From contig PQKR01000011.1 of the NCBI GenBank assembly GCA_002918705.1, positions 34,803 through 98,802 of the forward strand: a stretch of DNA of 64,000 bases. Direction: 5' to 3'. The position numbers and the translations under genes were made by a program. Positions 17,466 through 26,644 of the stretch are shown here, piece after piece. Each line of letters opens with the position of its first letter. Position 1 is the stretch's first letter. Source of the stretch: Escherichia sp. ESNIH1. GTDB lineage: Bacteria; Pseudomonadota; Gammaproteobacteria; Enterobacterales; Enterobacteriaceae. The notes beneath the pieces are model-generated. The model was not told the DNA's origin and made no database searches. It saw only the letters and a list, made by a program, of their open reading frames with translations.

Positions 17466-18554
17466 ATGCAAGCATCACGCAGTTTAACCCTGCTGGCGGG
17501 AGCGATCCTTGTCGGCTGTAGCACCTCGCAACCGCCGCCGCTCAAAGAGGGCGAGAAGGCGGTAGACGTGGCGAAGCTGGTGCGGCAAAAGATCCCCGCC
17601 AGCGTAAAGGATCGTGACGCCTGGGCAGAGGATCTTGCCACGACCTTTAAAAGTCAGTCCCTCGCGCCGACGCGGGAGAACGTCTGCTCGGTGCTGGCGG
17701 TAGCGCAGCAGGAGTCGAACTATCAGGCCGATCCTGCCGTACCGGGGTTAAACAAAATCGCCTGGCAAGAGATCGAAAAGCGCGCCGGGCGGCTGCATAT
17801 TCCCTCTTTTGTTGTGCGCACCGCGCTGAAGGTGCCTTCGCCCAACGGCAAAAGCTACGCCGAACGGCTCGATAGCGTAAAGACCGAGAAGCAGCTTAGC
17901 GCGATCTTCGACGACCTGATTAATATCGTTCCGTTGGGGCAGACGCTATTTGGCTCACTTAATCCGGTGCACACCGGCGGGCCGATGCAGGTCAGCATCG
18001 CCTTTGCCGAGCAGCATACCCGGGGCTATCCGTGGAAGATGGCGGGAACCGTGCGTCAGGAGGTCTTCTCCCGGCGCGGCGGTCTCTGGTTCGGGACGTA
18101 TCACCTGCTTAACTACCCGGCCAGCTATAGCGAGCCGCTCTACCGCTTCGCCGACTTTAACGCCGGCTGGTACGCCAGCCGCAATGCCGCTTTCCAGAGC
18201 GCGGTTAGCAAGGCAAGCGGCGTGAAGCTGGCGCTGGACGGGGATGTGATCCTCTACGGCAGCCGTGAAGCGGGCAGTACCGAACGGGCAGTGCGCAAGT
18301 TGGGATCGAAGCTGGGCCTCAGCGACGCCGAGATCCGTGACCAGCTGGAGCAGGGGGATCGCCAGCAATTTGAGCAGACCGAACTCTACAAAGGGGTCTA
18401 TCGTCTGGCGGAGAAGAAGAGCGGGAAGACGCTACCGAGAGCGCTGTTGCCGGGGATTCAGCTTGAGAGCCCGAAGATCACCCGCAACCTGACAACCGCC
18501 TGGTTTGCGAAGCGCGTGGATGACCGTCGGGCGCGCTGTATGGCAACAAATTAG
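17466..18554 (+). CDS. yaiW: Lipoprotein YaiW
   Basis: A 362-residue surface-associated lipoprotein with a signal peptide ending in lipobox ILVGC. The ATG at 17466 follows GGAG at suitable spacing; an in-frame ATG at 17451 overlaps the sbmA stop and would add five residues. The body (NVCSVLAVAQQESNYQADP, VHTGGPMQVSIAFAEQH, RRGGLWFGTYHLLNYPASY) matches E. coli YaiW (DUF1615), which is co-expressed with sbmA and affects uptake of some proline-rich peptides. The molecular activity is unknown. Confidence 0.94.
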   Translation: MQASRSLTLLAGAILVGCSTSQPPPLKEGEKAVDVAKLVRQKIPASVKDRDAWAEDLATTFKSQSLAPTRENVCSVLAVAQQESNYQADPAVPGLNKIAWQEIEKRAGRLHIPSFVVRTALKVPSPNGKSYAERLDSVKTEKQLSAIFDDLINIVPLGQTLFGSLNPVHTGGPMQVSIAFAEQHTRGYPWKMAGTVRQEVFSRRGGLWFGTYHLLNYPASYSEPLYRFADFNAGWYASRNAAFQSAVSKASGVKLALDGDVILYGSREAGSTERAVRKLGSKLGLSDAEIRDQLEQGDRQQFEQTELYKGVYRLAEKKSGKTLPRALLPGIQLESPKITRNLTTAWFAKRVDDRRARCMATN

Positions 18555-18557
18555 TAC

Positions 18558-18580
18558 GGCGTCACGCTAGTAGTGACGCC
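18558..18580. terminator. Inverted repeat between convergent yaiW and yaiY
   Basis: Arms GGCGTCAC (18558-18565) and GTGACGCC (18573-18580) with a 7-base loop. The yaiY stop lies in the loop. No T-run is visible on either side, so termination is inferred from position only. Confidence 0.45.
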
Positions 18581-18866
18581 AGCGCAGCAGCAGGGCGATT
18601 ACGCCGAGCACGGCGCTGCCAACAAGAAACGGAACCAGACCAAAAATCGTACCCACGCCGAGTCCCATATCGATGCGGGGTCGATTGCTCTCCTGCATCT
18701 GCATCAGATTCTCAAACACACCCGGGGCGTGGATCAGCGCGTTCAGCAGCTGCGCACCTGCCCAGAAGCAGAGCAGTACGAAGACCGCATAGGCGATATT
18801 GCCCGGCGTGGAGGCGTCTCGTCTCTTCTCGTTGGCAAAGGGCTTCGACATCATAAATTCTGCCAT
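18567..18866 (-). CDS. yaiY: Inner-membrane protein YaiY (DUF2755)
   Basis: A 99-residue protein matching E. coli YaiY over its length, with two hydrophobic helices ([19 protein letters not shown] and [20 protein letters not shown]) and a short basic tail (RWRHY). Function unknown. Monocistronic and convergent with yaiW. Confidence 0.92.
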   Translation of the reverse strand: MAEFMMSKPFANEKRRDASTPGNIAYAVFVLLCFWAGAQLLNALIHAPGVFENLMQMQESNRPRIDMGLGVGTIFGLVPFLVGSAVLGVIALLLRWRHY

Positions 18867-19121
18867 AGTGACCTCCGATACGCGTTATTGAGCTGGCAAT
18901 GCACCAGTAATTCAGGTTGATTTTGACAGGTCAGAAGGATTGTCAATATCAGATTGGTGACAATTTACGCATTATTATTTGCCCGGTTTATGGTTTTACA
19001 TCTCCAGTCACAAAATCATGACTTTTGTTGCGTTTTATTAACGATTTCGGAATTTCCGCATGCGTCATGGGCTTGCCATCGGTAATATGCACCGATGCTG
19101 TTTTTCTCTACCGGAGCTGCT

Positions 19122-19343
19122 ATGAAACTGCCTGCCAAAATTCGCCGTGACTGGCACTACTACGCCTTTGCTATCGGGCTGATCTTTATTCTTAACGGCG
19201 TGGTTGGGCTGCTGGGGTTTGAGGCGAAGGGCTGGCAAAGCTACGCGGTCGGCCTGGTCACCTGGGCGATCGGTTTCTGGCTGGCAGGGTTGATTATTCG
19301 CCGCCGTCCCGAGGAGGAGACAGCGGCGGAGTCGCAGGATTAA
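19122..19343 (+). CDS. yaiZ: Small membrane protein YaiZ (DUF2754)
   Basis: A 73-residue protein with two transmembrane helices ([21 protein letters not shown] and [20 protein letters not shown]) and a charged C-terminus. The ATG at 19122 has GGAG upstream and matches the E. coli N-terminus ([14 protein letters not shown]); a longer frame from 19095 is unlikely. It overlaps the convergent ddlA stop by four bases. Function unknown. Confidence 0.93.
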   Translation: MKLPAKIRRDWHYYAFAIGLIFILNGVVGLLGFEAKGWQSYAVGLVTWAIGFWLAGLIIRRRPEEETAAESQD

Positions 19344-20437
19344 GCCATCGTACTCTTCAGGGCGCTATCGGCCTGATGGCGCGCTAATGCCAGATCGATC
19401 AGGCGGCTGATCAGATCGGTATAGCCCAGGCCGCTGGCCTGCCACAGCTTGGGATACATGCTGATATTGGTAAAGCCGGGCAGCGTGTTGATCTCATTGA
19501 TAATAATATCGTTATCCTCGGTCAGGAAGACATCAACCCGCGCCATGCCGGCACACCCCAGCGTCTCGTAGGCAGCGATGGCGGTCTGGCGAATGGCCTC
19601 ATTCACCGCCGGATCGATCGCCGCCGGGATCACCACCCTGGCGCCGTTGTCATCAATATACTTGGTGTCGTAGGCGTAGAACTCGCTGTTAAGCACGATC
19701 TCACCGCAGGTGCTGGCCTGGGGATTATCGTTCCCCAGCACGGCACACTCGATCTCCCGCCCCTTAATACCGGTCTCCACCACAACCTTATGGTCGAACG
19801 TAAAAGCGAGGTCGACGGCGGCATGGTACTGCGCCTCGCTGGTGACTTTGCTAACGCCCACCGACGAGCCCTGGTTAGCCGGCTTGACAAACAGCGGCAG
19901 ACCCAGCTGTGCCTGCACGTCGGCAAAAGCGTATCGCTGACGGTTAGCACGGGTGAGGGTGATAAAGGGGGCAATCTTCAGCCCGGCATCGCGCAGCAGG
20001 CGCTTGGTGACGTCTTTATCCATGCAGGCCGCCGAGCCGAGCACGCCGGATCCCACAAACGGCAGATTCGCCATCCGCAGCATTCCCTGCAGGGAGCCAT
20101 CTTCACCCAGCGTGCCGTGAACGATAGGGAAGATCACGTCCACCGCTGGCAGGGCCGCGCCGCTTTCGGCATTGATAAGCTGCGCCGTCTCTCTGCCCGG
20201 AATATGCGCCACGCTGATAGCGGAGGGATTCAGCGCAATACGGGCCGGATCGCTGGCGTTCTGTAAATAGTTAGCCTCGTCGTTGACGTGCCATTGACCC
20301 TGCTTATCAATCCCCAGCAGCACTACCTCGAAACGGCTCTTATCAATTGCGTCGACGATATTTTTTGCCGACTGAAGCGAGACTTCATGCTCCGCTGATT
20401 TGCCACCAAAAACGATCCCTACCCGCATTTTTGCCAT
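19340..20437 (-). CDS. ddlA: D-alanine--D-alanine ligase A
   Basis: A 365-residue ATP-grasp ligase (E. coli DdlA, 364) that joins two D-alanines for peptidoglycan. Motifs are [10 protein letters not shown] near the N-terminus, [25 protein letters not shown], and [17 protein letters not shown] with the Mg-binding residues. The start [12 protein letters not shown] at 20437 fits the family; frames extending to 20563 have no family support. Divergent from the extensin-like gene. Confidence 0.97.
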   Translation of the reverse strand: MAKMRVGIVFGGKSAEHEVSLQSAKNIVDAIDKSRFEVVLLGIDKQGQWHVNDEANYLQNASDPARIALNPSAISVAHIPGRETAQLINAESGAALPAVDVIFPIVHGTLGEDGSLQGMLRMANLPFVGSGVLGSAACMDKDVTKRLLRDAGLKIAPFITLTRANRQRYAFADVQAQLGLPLFVKPANQGSSVGVSKVTSEAQYHAAVDLAFTFDHKVVVETGIKGREIECAVLGNDNPQASTCGEIVLNSEFYAYDTKYIDDNGARVVIPAAIDPAVNEAIRQTAIAAYETLGCAGMARVDVFLTEDNDIIINEINTLPGFTNISMYPKLWQASGLGYTDLISRLIDLALARHQADSALKSTMA

Positions 20438-20543
20438 CACCCTATCCACTCTTATCGCCTGGAAAAAAGATACCTTACCACGGCAAAACGCCTGATTCGC
20501 GCGCTTCTGCCATAATGTTTTTAGGTGATAAAAGGGGGAGCGC

Positions 20544-21227
20544 GTGAGAGGCACTGGAGCCATCGTTTTTATGCTTATCGTGGGGGCAGGGGTGGTGGGC
20601 TATCGTCATTTGCCCTCGTACTATAATCCGTTTGTACCGCTGCGCCTCGACGATCCGCCGGGCCGCATTACCCAGTTTAAGCTTAAGCGGCTTACCCCTG
20701 AGCAGTGTGACGCCCTGCTGGTGGAGGCTAATCAAAAGAAGCTCATTGCTTCTCAGCCCGTCGCCGACAGTACAGGTAGCTGTCCGCTGACCCATACCGT
20801 CCGGGTACGGGATTTCGGCCCGGTTAAGCTCAGCAGCAGCTTTCTCGCCTCCTGTCCGCTGGCGCTCAGCTCAGCGCTATTCGTGCAGCAGCAGGCCCGG
20901 CCGCTGGCCGAACGCTATATGTCCAGCGAGCTGGTGCGTATCGATCACCTTGGCAGCTACGCCTGCCGCAACATTTACCATCGCGCCAACGCCCGGCTGA
21001 GCGAGCATGCCACTGCCGACGCGCTGGATATCAGCGGCTTCCGCCTGGCGAATGGGCAGCAGGTGACGGTTATGCGCGGCTGGAAGCAGGACAAAACCCA
21101 ACCCTGGCTACGGGCGATGCTCAGCGCCAGCTGCGGCTACTATGGCAACGGCTTAGGCCCGGAGTATAACGCCGCTCACGCCAACCACTTTCACCTCGGA
21201 ATGCGTGGGTATGGATTATGCCGTTAA
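20544..21227 (+). CDS. Extensin-like family protein
   Basis: A 227-residue protein with an N-terminal hydrophobic signal or anchor segment ([14 protein letters not shown]). The extensin-like C-terminal domain includes [31 protein letters not shown] (the His-Asp motif), [25 protein letters not shown]. The conserved H and D residues recall LAS/VanY-like peptidases, so a periplasmic hydrolase is plausible, but no activity has been shown that I know of. The start is GTG with a G-rich ribosome binding site (GGGGGAGC). Absent from the E. coli locus; its place next to ddlA suggests cell-envelope work. Confidence 0.82.
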   Translation: MRGTGAIVFMLIVGAGVVGYRHLPSYYNPFVPLRLDDPPGRITQFKLKRLTPEQCDALLVEANQKKLIASQPVADSTGSCPLTHTVRVRDFGPVKLSSSFLASCPLALSSALFVQQQARPLAERYMSSELVRIDHLGSYACRNIYHRANARLSEHATADALDISGFRLANGQQVTVMRGWKQDKTQPWLRAMLSASCGYYGNGLGPEYNAAHANHFHLGMRGYGLCR

Positions 21228-21300
21228 GTGCCGCTAAGCATAATGTACAGTTATGCTATGCTGGACCCTGCTGTTAAAACCTGAATAATTGCAGATGTTT

Positions 21301-22515
21301 ATGGAATCCTGGAAGGTTAATCTTATTTCGGTATGGTTTGGCTGCTTCTTTACCGGTCTTGCGATCAGCCAGATTTTGCCGTTCTTGCCGCTCTATATTG
21401 CCGAGATGGGCGTGACCTCGCACGAGGCGCTGTCGATCTGGTCCGGGCTAACCTTTAGCGTGACATTTCTGGTCTCGGCCATCGTCTCGCCGATGTGGGG
21501 AAGCCTTGCCGACCGCAAGGGGCGCAAGCTGATGCTGCTCCGCGCCTCGCTGGGGATGGCGATCGCCATTCTCCTGCAGGCCTTTGCCACTAACGTCTGG
21601 CAGCTGCTGTTTCTGCGGGCCATCATGGGGTTAACCTCCGGCTATATTCCCAACGCAATGGCGCTGGTGGCTTCCCAGGTTCCGCGCGAGCGCAGCGGCT
21701 GGGCGCTGAGCACGCTCTCTACAGCGCAGATCAGCGGCGTCATCGGCGGCCCGCTGCTGGGGGGCTTTCTCGCCGATCACGTCGGCTTGCGGGCGGTGTT
21801 TTTTATCACTGCCACCCTGCTGATGGTAAGCTTTCTGGTGACCCTGTTTCTGATTAAAGAGGGCGTGCGGCCTAAAGTCAGCAAGGCGCAGCGCCTGACC
21901 GGCAAAGCAGTATTTGCCAGCCTGCCCTATCCCAAACTCATTTTAAGCCTGTTTGTGACCACGATGGTGATCCAGCTCTGTAACGGCTCGGTAGGGCCGA
22001 TTCTGGCGCTGTTTGTCCAGTCGCTGTCTCCTGACAGTAGCAATATTGCCTTTCTCAGCGGCATGATCGCCGCCGTGCCGGGCGTCTCGGCGCTGATATC
22101 GGCCCCGCGCCTCGGCAAGCTCGGCGATCGGATCGGCACGGCGCGGATCCTGATGGCGACGCTAATCTGCGCGGTAGCGCTCTTTTTTGCCATGTCGTTC
22201 GTGACCACGCCGCTCCAGCTCGGTATCTTACGCTTCCTGTTAGGCTTTGCTGACGGGGCGATGCTGCCTGCGGTGCAGACGCTGCTGCTGAAATACTCCA
22301 GCGATCAGGTCACCGGCCGCATCTTTGGCTATAACCAGTCGTTTATGTATATGGGCAACGTCGCCGGGCCGTTGATGGGGGCGAGCATCTCTGCAATGGC
22401 TGGCTTCCGCTGGGTATTTATTGCTACTGCCGTAGTCGTGCTGATCAATATCTGGCAGCTGGCCATCGTACTCAGGCAGACTCGCCGCACTGCCGCAGGC
22501 GCAACGCAAAAATAG
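21301..22515 (+). CDS. MFS drug efflux transporter, MdtG-like
   Basis: A protein of about 404 residues with twelve hydrophobic helices and the MFS loop motif [11 protein letters not shown] between helices 2 and 3, plus [38 protein letters not shown]. It resembles E. coli MdtG, a multidrug/proton antiporter, but this is a paralogue at a different location. Start is uncertain: TTG 21289, ATG 21295 and ATG 21301 are all in frame, none with a clear ribosome binding site; 21301 gives MESWKVNL, the family-like start. Substrate unknown. Confidence 0.85.
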   Translation: MESWKVNLISVWFGCFFTGLAISQILPFLPLYIAEMGVTSHEALSIWSGLTFSVTFLVSAIVSPMWGSLADRKGRKLMLLRASLGMAIAILLQAFATNVWQLLFLRAIMGLTSGYIPNAMALVASQVPRERSGWALSTLSTAQISGVIGGPLLGGFLADHVGLRAVFFITATLLMVSFLVTLFLIKEGVRPKVSKAQRLTGKAVFASLPYPKLILSLFVTTMVIQLCNGSVGPILALFVQSLSPDSSNIAFLSGMIAAVPGVSALISAPRLGKLGDRIGTARILMATLICAVALFFAMSFVTTPLQLGILRFLLGFADGAMLPAVQTLLLKYSSDQVTGRIFGYNQSFMYMGNVAGPLMGASISAMAGFRWVFIATAVVVLINIWQLAIVLRQTRRTAAGATQK

Positions 22516-22598
22516 TAGTTAAAATGTTACTTTTGTGTAATGTGCCATGCTAAATTTGGCTGAAAATCTTAAAGAGTTGTGTATGAGGATGGTACGCG

Positions 22599-22862
22599 AT
22601 GAAAAACCTGATTGCAGAGCTGCTGGTTAAGCTGGCGGAAAAGGAAGAAGAGTCTAAAGAGCTTGTGGCGCAGGTTGAAGCGCTGGAGATTGTGGTTACC
22701 GCTCTGCTGCGTCATATGGCACAGCCGGAGCAGCTGGCATTGATTCAAAGTATCGAAGGTGCGCTGGAGGCGGCTGGTCCGGACTCGCAGGTACCGCGTC
22801 AGGACACCGAGCTGTTGCAGCAGTACCTTAATAAGCTCCTGCACCATCCTCGCTCCCGGTAA
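22599..22862 (+). CDS. iraP: Anti-adapter protein IraP (RpoS stabiliser)
   Basis: An 87-residue helical protein matching E. coli IraP (86) from MKNLIAELL onward. IraP binds the adapter RssB and stops it delivering sigma-S to ClpXP, raising RpoS during phosphate starvation (ppGpp-dependent) in E. coli and low magnesium in Salmonella. It lies directly upstream of dgcC; the E. coli genes phoA and psiF that normally intervene are missing. Confidence 0.96.
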   Translation: MKNLIAELLVKLAEKEEESKELVAQVEALEIVVTALLRHMAQPEQLALIQSIEGALEAAGPDSQVPRQDTELLQQYLNKLLHHPRSR

Positions 22863-22873
22863 GCTTAGCCCTA

Positions 22874-22903
22874 TCGGGTGAGTGTGATCTTCCTCTCACC
22901 CGA
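22874..22903 (+). terminator. iraP terminator hairpin
   Basis: Perfect arms CGGGTGAG (22875-22882) and CTCACCCG (22895-22902) twelve bases after the iraP stop. The following AAATATCATACTTT is only weakly T-rich. Confidence 0.55.
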
Positions 22904-22933
22904 AATATCATACTTTCTCCCCGCCGCGCCTCT

Positions 22934-22968
22934 CTATAATTTTGGGAAATGTTTCAGAATATTCCCAA
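22934..22968 (+). promoter_or_regulatory. dgcC promoter -10 and leader hairpin
   Basis: CTATAAT at 22934-22940, with C before the hexamer as sigma-S favours, predicts a start near 22947. The leader has an inverted repeat TTGGGAA (22942-22948) / TTCCCAA (22962-22968). Sigma-S and CsgD control of dgcC is established in E. coli. Confidence 0.5.
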
Positions 22969-22970
22969 TA

Positions 22971-24074
22971 ATGATGAATGATAACAATCTTTATTCTAAA
23001 ACCGCTGTTAACAAGGAATGGGTCGAGACCCCCAGTCAGGACGAGCACTTCCTGTCTGGCCAGCTTTTTGCCCGGCGACTCCGATTGCCGCGTATTTTTG
23101 GCCTTGGCTGCCTCTTTTTTCCCTTAGGTGGCGCAATGACCACTCAGCCCGTAGCCGGAGGCTGGTGGCTATTCCTCTTAAGCTGGTCTTTTGTCTGGCC
23201 GCATCTTGCCTGGCAGCTGGCGAGCCGCTCAAGCGATCCCCACGCCGCCGAAATCAATAACCTCAAGGTTGATGCGATCCTGGCGGGGATCTGGATCGGC
23301 GTGATAGGAATGAACATCATGCCGTCGGCGGTGCTGGTGATGATGGTCAGCCTGATGCTGATGGGCATGGGCGGGCCGCGGCTGTTCGGCATCGGCATCG
23401 TCCTGCTGCTGGGCGCAAGCCTGGTGATGCTTCAGCTTACCGGCACGGCGATAACCTTTACCAGCGCGCCGCTGGAGTGGTGGCTCTGCCTGCCGTTTAT
23501 TCTGCTCTATCCGCCGCTGTTTGCCTGGGTGAGCTTTCGTACGTTCACCCGGCTCGCCAGACAGAAGCAGCGCCTGCGGATCATGAGTACCCGCGACGGC
23601 ATGACCGGCGTCTATAATCGGCGGCACTGGGAGATTTTGTTACGTAACGAGTTTGAGAGCTGTCGTCGCAACCAGCGGATGGCGACGCTGCTGCTAATCG
23701 ATGTCGACTACTTTAAGACCATCAACGATACCTACGGCCATGACGTGGGCGATGAGGCGATTATCGCCATTAGCCGCCATCTACAGCTCACCCTGCGCGG
23801 AAGCGATATCATCGGGCGTTTCGGCGGTGACGAGTTTGCGGTGATCATGAGCGGTACGCCAGTCGACAGCGCGCTTGCAGCGATGAGCCGGGTCCACGAT
23901 ACCCTGGCGGAGATCCGGCTACCCTGCGCTCCGCACCTGACGCTGCAGATCAGCGTCGGCCTTGCGCCGCTCACTCCCGGCATGGAGAACTATCGCGCCT
24001 GGCTCAAGGCCGCCGATATGGCGCTCTATAAAGCGAAAAAAGGCGGCCGTGGCCGCACGGAGGTGGCGGCCTGA
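22971..24074 (+). CDS. dgcC: Diguanylate cyclase DgcC (AdrA/YaiC)
   Basis: A 367-residue membrane cyclase. An N-terminal MASE2 region of about six hydrophobic helices (40-215) is followed by a GGDEF domain (STRDGMTGVYNRRHWE, DVDYFKTINDTYGHDVGDEA, RGSDIIGRFGGDEFAVI). Both the catalytic GGDEF and the RxxD inhibitory site (RGSD) are intact. It makes c-di-GMP that activates cellulose synthase BcsA in curli/cellulose biofilms. Starts ATG 22971 and 22974 have no Shine-Dalgarno. The E. coli annotated start (MFPKIMND) is not in frame here: the equivalent ATG at 22949 reads into an 11-codon frame ending at 22981. Confidence 0.95.
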   Translation: MMNDNNLYSKTAVNKEWVETPSQDEHFLSGQLFARRLRLPRIFGLGCLFFPLGGAMTTQPVAGGWWLFLLSWSFVWPHLAWQLASRSSDPHAAEINNLKVDAILAGIWIGVIGMNIMPSAVLVMMVSLMLMGMGGPRLFGIGIVLLLGASLVMLQLTGTAITFTSAPLEWWLCLPFILLYPPLFAWVSFRTFTRLARQKQRLRIMSTRDGMTGVYNRRHWEILLRNEFESCRRNQRMATLLLIDVDYFKTINDTYGHDVGDEAIIAISRHLQLTLRGSDIIGRFGGDEFAVIMSGTPVDSALAAMSRVHDTLAEIRLPCAPHLTLQISVGLAPLTPGMENYRAWLKAADMALYKAKKGGRGRTEVAA

Positions 24075-24106
24075 GGGCGACGCCTTCAAACCGCACCGTG
24101 CCCAAC

Positions 24107-24189
24107 GTAGGCCGGGCAAACGCAGTGCCGCCCGGCGTTGCAGCGTCAGCAGAGCCATGCCCGGTGGCGCTACGCTTACCGGGCCTACA
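24107..24189. repeat. BIME (two inverted REP units)
   Basis: GTAGGCCGGGCAAACGCAGTGCCGCCCGGC-type unit at 24107-24138 followed by the opposite-facing CCCGGTGGCGCTACGCTTACCGGG unit at 24157-24189, between convergent dgcC and proC. Confidence 0.85.
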
Positions 24190-24199
24190 ACCGCACCCG

Positions 24200-25009
24200 T
24201 CAAAGCTTGCTTAACGCCTCGGATTTCTCCATGCACTTGGTCATGGCCTCAATCACCGCGGCGCGGAATCCACGCTCCTCCAGTACCCGCACCGCTTCAA
24301 TAGTGGTGCCGCCCGGTGAGCAGACCATATCCTTCAGCTCGCCAGGATGCTTGCCGGTCTCCAGCACCATCTTTGCCGATCCCATCACCGCCTGAGCGGC
24401 AAACTTGTAGGCCTGCGCGCGCGGCATCCCGCCCAGCACGGCAGCGTCGGCCATCGCCTCGATAAACATGAACACATAGGCCGGGGCGGAGCCGCTGACG
24501 CCCACTACCGGGTGGATCATCGATTCGGCCACCACTTCCGCTTCGCCAAAGCTGCGGAAAATGGCCAGCACGTCGGCCACGTCTTCCGGGGTTACCAGCG
24601 CGTTCGCGGTGACGGAGGTCATGCCTGCATTCACTAGCGCCGGGGTATTAGGCATAGTGCGTACGATTTTACGATCGTGGCCGAGGGCGCGCGCCAGCTG
24701 ATCGAGGGTAACGCCCGCGGCAATCGACACCACCAGGGTCTCTTTATTCAGGCTGGAGGTGATCTCGCTTAGGGTCTTAATCATCACGTTGGGCTTTACC
24801 GCACCGAAGACGATATCTGCGATCTGTGCCACCTCCTGCGCGCTCTGCGCCGGGTTGATGCCATACTGGTTGCTAAGGGCAGCGACCTTCTCCGGCGTCG
24901 GGGTATAGACCCAAACCTGCTCTGGCTGCACCTGGCCGCTGGCAATCATCCCGCCCAGAATGGCCTTACCCATATTGCCGCAGCCGATAAACCCGATCTT
25001 CTTCTCCAT
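24200..25009 (-). CDS. proC: Pyrroline-5-carboxylate reductase
   Basis: A 269-residue enzyme, identical in length to E. coli ProC. It reduces 1-pyrroline-5-carboxylate to proline with NADPH, the last proline-synthesis step. The Rossmann motif GFIGCGNMG is at the N-terminus, and the conserved VSGSAPAYVFMFIEAMADAA and DMVCSPGGTTIEA segments are present. The start at 25009 (MEKKIGF) fits the family and avoids a spurious extension into the divergent yaiI promoter. Confidence 0.98.
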   Translation of the reverse strand: MEKKIGFIGCGNMGKAILGGMIASGQVQPEQVWVYTPTPEKVAALSNQYGINPAQSAQEVAQIADIVFGAVKPNVMIKTLSEITSSLNKETLVVSIAAGVTLDQLARALGHDRKIVRTMPNTPALVNAGMTSVTANALVTPEDVADVLAIFRSFGEAEVVAESMIHPVVGVSGSAPAYVFMFIEAMADAAVLGGMPRAQAYKFAAQAVMGSAKMVLETGKHPGELKDMVCSPGGTTIEAVRVLEERGFRAAVIEAMTKCMEKSEALSKL

Positions 25010-25085
25010 CGTCTTTTCCCTGAATGTGTGATTAATGGGGGAGTTATAGCTTATCATAGTGACCATAAACTATTCAGGAGCAGCT

Positions 25086-25565
25086 ATGGCAATTTGGGTG
25101 GATGCGGATGCGTGTCCAAATGTAATTAAAGAGATCCTGTTTCGTGCGGCTGAGCGTACGCAGACGCCGCTGACGCTGGTGGCGAACCAGACCCTGCGCG
25201 TACCCCCTTCAAAATTCATCCGCTCCCTGCGGGTGCCGGCGGGCTTTGACGTGGCGGATAATGAAATTGTGCGCCTGTGTAATCCCGGCGATCTGGTGAT
25301 CACCGCCGATATTCCGCTCGCGGCAGAAGTATTAGGGAAGGGGGCGGCGGCGCTTAACCCACGCGGAGAGCGCTATAGCGAAGCCACCATTCGCGAAAAG
25401 CTGACGATGCGCGATTTTATGGATACGATGCGCGCCAGCGGGGTGCAGACCGGTGGGCCGGACAGCCTCTCCAAGCGTGACCGTCAGCATTTTGCTGCCG
25501 AACTGGACAAATGGCTGCTGGCGCGGGCACGGCAGGACTTGTCAACGGGACGCCCTTTAAAGTAA
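25086..25565 (+). CDS. yaiI: UPF0178 family protein YaiI
   Basis: A 159-residue protein with the UPF0178 signature [21 protein letters not shown] at the start and [26 protein letters not shown] in the middle. The DxDxC pattern suggests a metal-dependent, PIN-like nuclease fold, which is inference. ATG 25086 has AGGAG upstream. Divergent from proC. Function unknown. Confidence 0.93.
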   Translation: MAIWVDADACPNVIKEILFRAAERTQTPLTLVANQTLRVPPSKFIRSLRVPAGFDVADNEIVRLCNPGDLVITADIPLAAEVLGKGAAALNPRGERYSEATIREKLTMRDFMDTMRASGVQTGGPDSLSKRDRQHFAAELDKWLLARARQDLSTGRPLK

Positions 25566-25579
25566 GGTGGCGCGACAGA

Positions 25580-25597
25580 TGCCATTTTATCTTTACA
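25580..25597 (+). promoter_or_regulatory. TyrR box 1 of aroL
   Basis: TGCCAT-N6-TTTACA fits the TyrR operator TGTAAA-N6-TTTACA, with a perfect right half. E. coli aroL is repressed by TyrR with tyrosine, which supports the call. Confidence 0.6.
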
Positions 25598-25636
25598 CTC
25601 TGAAACAGGCCATTCATCGCAGTGTCATCATAAATT

Positions 25637-25654
25637 CGTAACGTTTTATTTACG
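25637..25654 (+). promoter_or_regulatory. TyrR box 2 of aroL
   Basis: CGTAAC-N6-TTTACG matches the TyrR consensus in 9 of 12 half-site bases. It lies 57 bases downstream of box 1, close to the promoter. Confidence 0.5.
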
Positions 25655-25661
25655 ACTTTTT

Positions 25662-25682
25662 CGTACTAGTGTAATAGTATGG
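25662..25682 (+). promoter_or_regulatory. TrpR-like operator over the aroL promoter
   Basis: CGTACTAGTGTAATAGTATG resembles the Trp repressor operator, whose core is CTAGTTAACTAG, with an intact left half GTACTAGT. E. coli aroL is also controlled by TrpR. The -10 of aroL probably lies inside (TAGTAT 25675-25680). Confidence 0.5.
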
Positions 25683-25735
25683 CGCTTCAACTATTCGTGT
25701 TCCGCCGATCGCGGTTCAAGGGAGAACACCTGGTC

Positions 25736-26260
25736 ATGACGTTACCCATCTTTTTAATTGGCGCTCGCGGTTGTGGAAAATCCACCATCGGTGTTGAGCT
25801 AGCTCGCGTGCGAGACTGTCAGCTTATCGACACCGACCATGCGCTGCAGGAGCAGGCGCAGATGACCATCGCGGCGATCGTTGAAAAAGAGGGCTGGCCC
25901 GGTTTTCGCGCCCGTGAAACGGCGACGTTGCAGGCCGTCTCGGCGCCTGCGACGGTGATCGCTACCGGTGGCGGGATTATTCTCAGCGAGGTTAACCGCC
26001 GCTTTATGCGCGAGACGGGTGTCGTTATCTATCTCTGCGCTCCGGTAGCGGTACTGGCAGAGCGGCTGGAAGCATTCCCTGAAGAGGCGCAGCGCCCGAC
26101 GCTTACCGGCAAGCCAATCAGCGAGGAGGTTAGCGAGGTGCTGGCCCAGCGCGATGCGCTCTATCGCGAGGCGGCGCACCATATTGTGAATGCCGCGCAG
26201 TCGCCGGAGAAGGTCGTGGCCGATATTCAGGCGGCGCTGCTGCTAGCGCGAGCGAGCTAA
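25736..26260 (+). CDS. aroL: Shikimate kinase II
   Basis: A 174-residue kinase, the E. coli AroL length. It phosphorylates shikimate at the 3-OH in the common aromatic pathway. The P-loop is GARGCGKST (about 10-18), with the shikimate-binding GFRARETAT and ATGGGIIL segments and the LTGKP lid. The start at 25736 (MTLPIFLIG) matches the family. Upstream operators imply repression by TyrR and TrpR. It leads the small cluster aroL-yaiA-aroM. Confidence 0.97.
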   Translation: MTLPIFLIGARGCGKSTIGVELARVRDCQLIDTDHALQEQAQMTIAAIVEKEGWPGFRARETATLQAVSAPATVIATGGGIILSEVNRRFMRETGVVIYLCAPVAVLAERLEAFPEEAQRPTLTGKPISEEVSEVLAQRDALYREAAHHIVNAAQSPEKVVADIQAALLLARAS

Positions 26261-26317
26261 TTGCAGATTGCGGCCTTTGGCTATACTCATAGCTCTACCA
26301 ATAAAAAAGGAAGCGCT

Positions 26318-26509
26318 ATGCCTACAAGACCGCCTTACCCGCGTGAAGCCCGTATTGTTACCGTTGAGAAAGGAGGCCAGCAGGAGACGGTAACCTGGTA
26401 TCAACTGCGTGCTGACCATCCCGAACCCGATTCGCTGATTAGCGAGCACGAGACCGAGCAGGAGGCGCTGGATGCTAAACGGCGCTATGAGGATCCTGAT
26501 AAAACGTAG
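26318..26509 (+). CDS. yaiA: Small conserved protein YaiA
   Basis: A 63-residue soluble protein nearly identical in pattern to E. coli YaiA (63): [19 protein letters not shown], then [18 protein letters not shown] and a C-terminal [15 protein letters not shown] precedes ATG 26318. It is cotranscribed with aroL in E. coli and is of unknown function. Confidence 0.95.
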   Translation: MPTRPPYPREARIVTVEKGGQQETVTWYQLRADHPEPDSLISEHETEQEALDAKRRYEDPDKT

Positions 26510-26516
26510 TTTTTCT

Positions 26517-26557
26517 CTCCCGCTTCAAAAATTCAGACAGCACTGAAGAGGCGGGAG
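26517..26557. terminator. Inverted repeat between yaiA and aroM
   Basis: CTCCCGC (26517-26523) pairs with GCGGGAG (26551-26557), extended by TTCA/TGAA after a 3-base bulge. There is no T-run, so it may be an attenuation or processing site rather than a full terminator. Confidence 0.4.
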
Positions 26558-26644
26558 GTTGAACGTTACAGAAATGTTATGAGAGCATAGGTCAGTAGCA
26601 CAATTATAAGAATCGAAAACGATGTTAAGAAAGGCGGAACAAAG

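Noticed and set aside
22949..22981. Annotating the 10-residue mini-ORF before dgcC as a gene
   Set aside because: It is very short, lacks a ribosome binding site and its conservation cannot be judged here; reported as an observation only.
24100..24195. CRISPR-like repeats in the dgcC-proC gap and in the malZ gap
   Set aside because: The repeats are REP palindromes in alternating orientation without unique equal-length spacers, and no cas genes are present.
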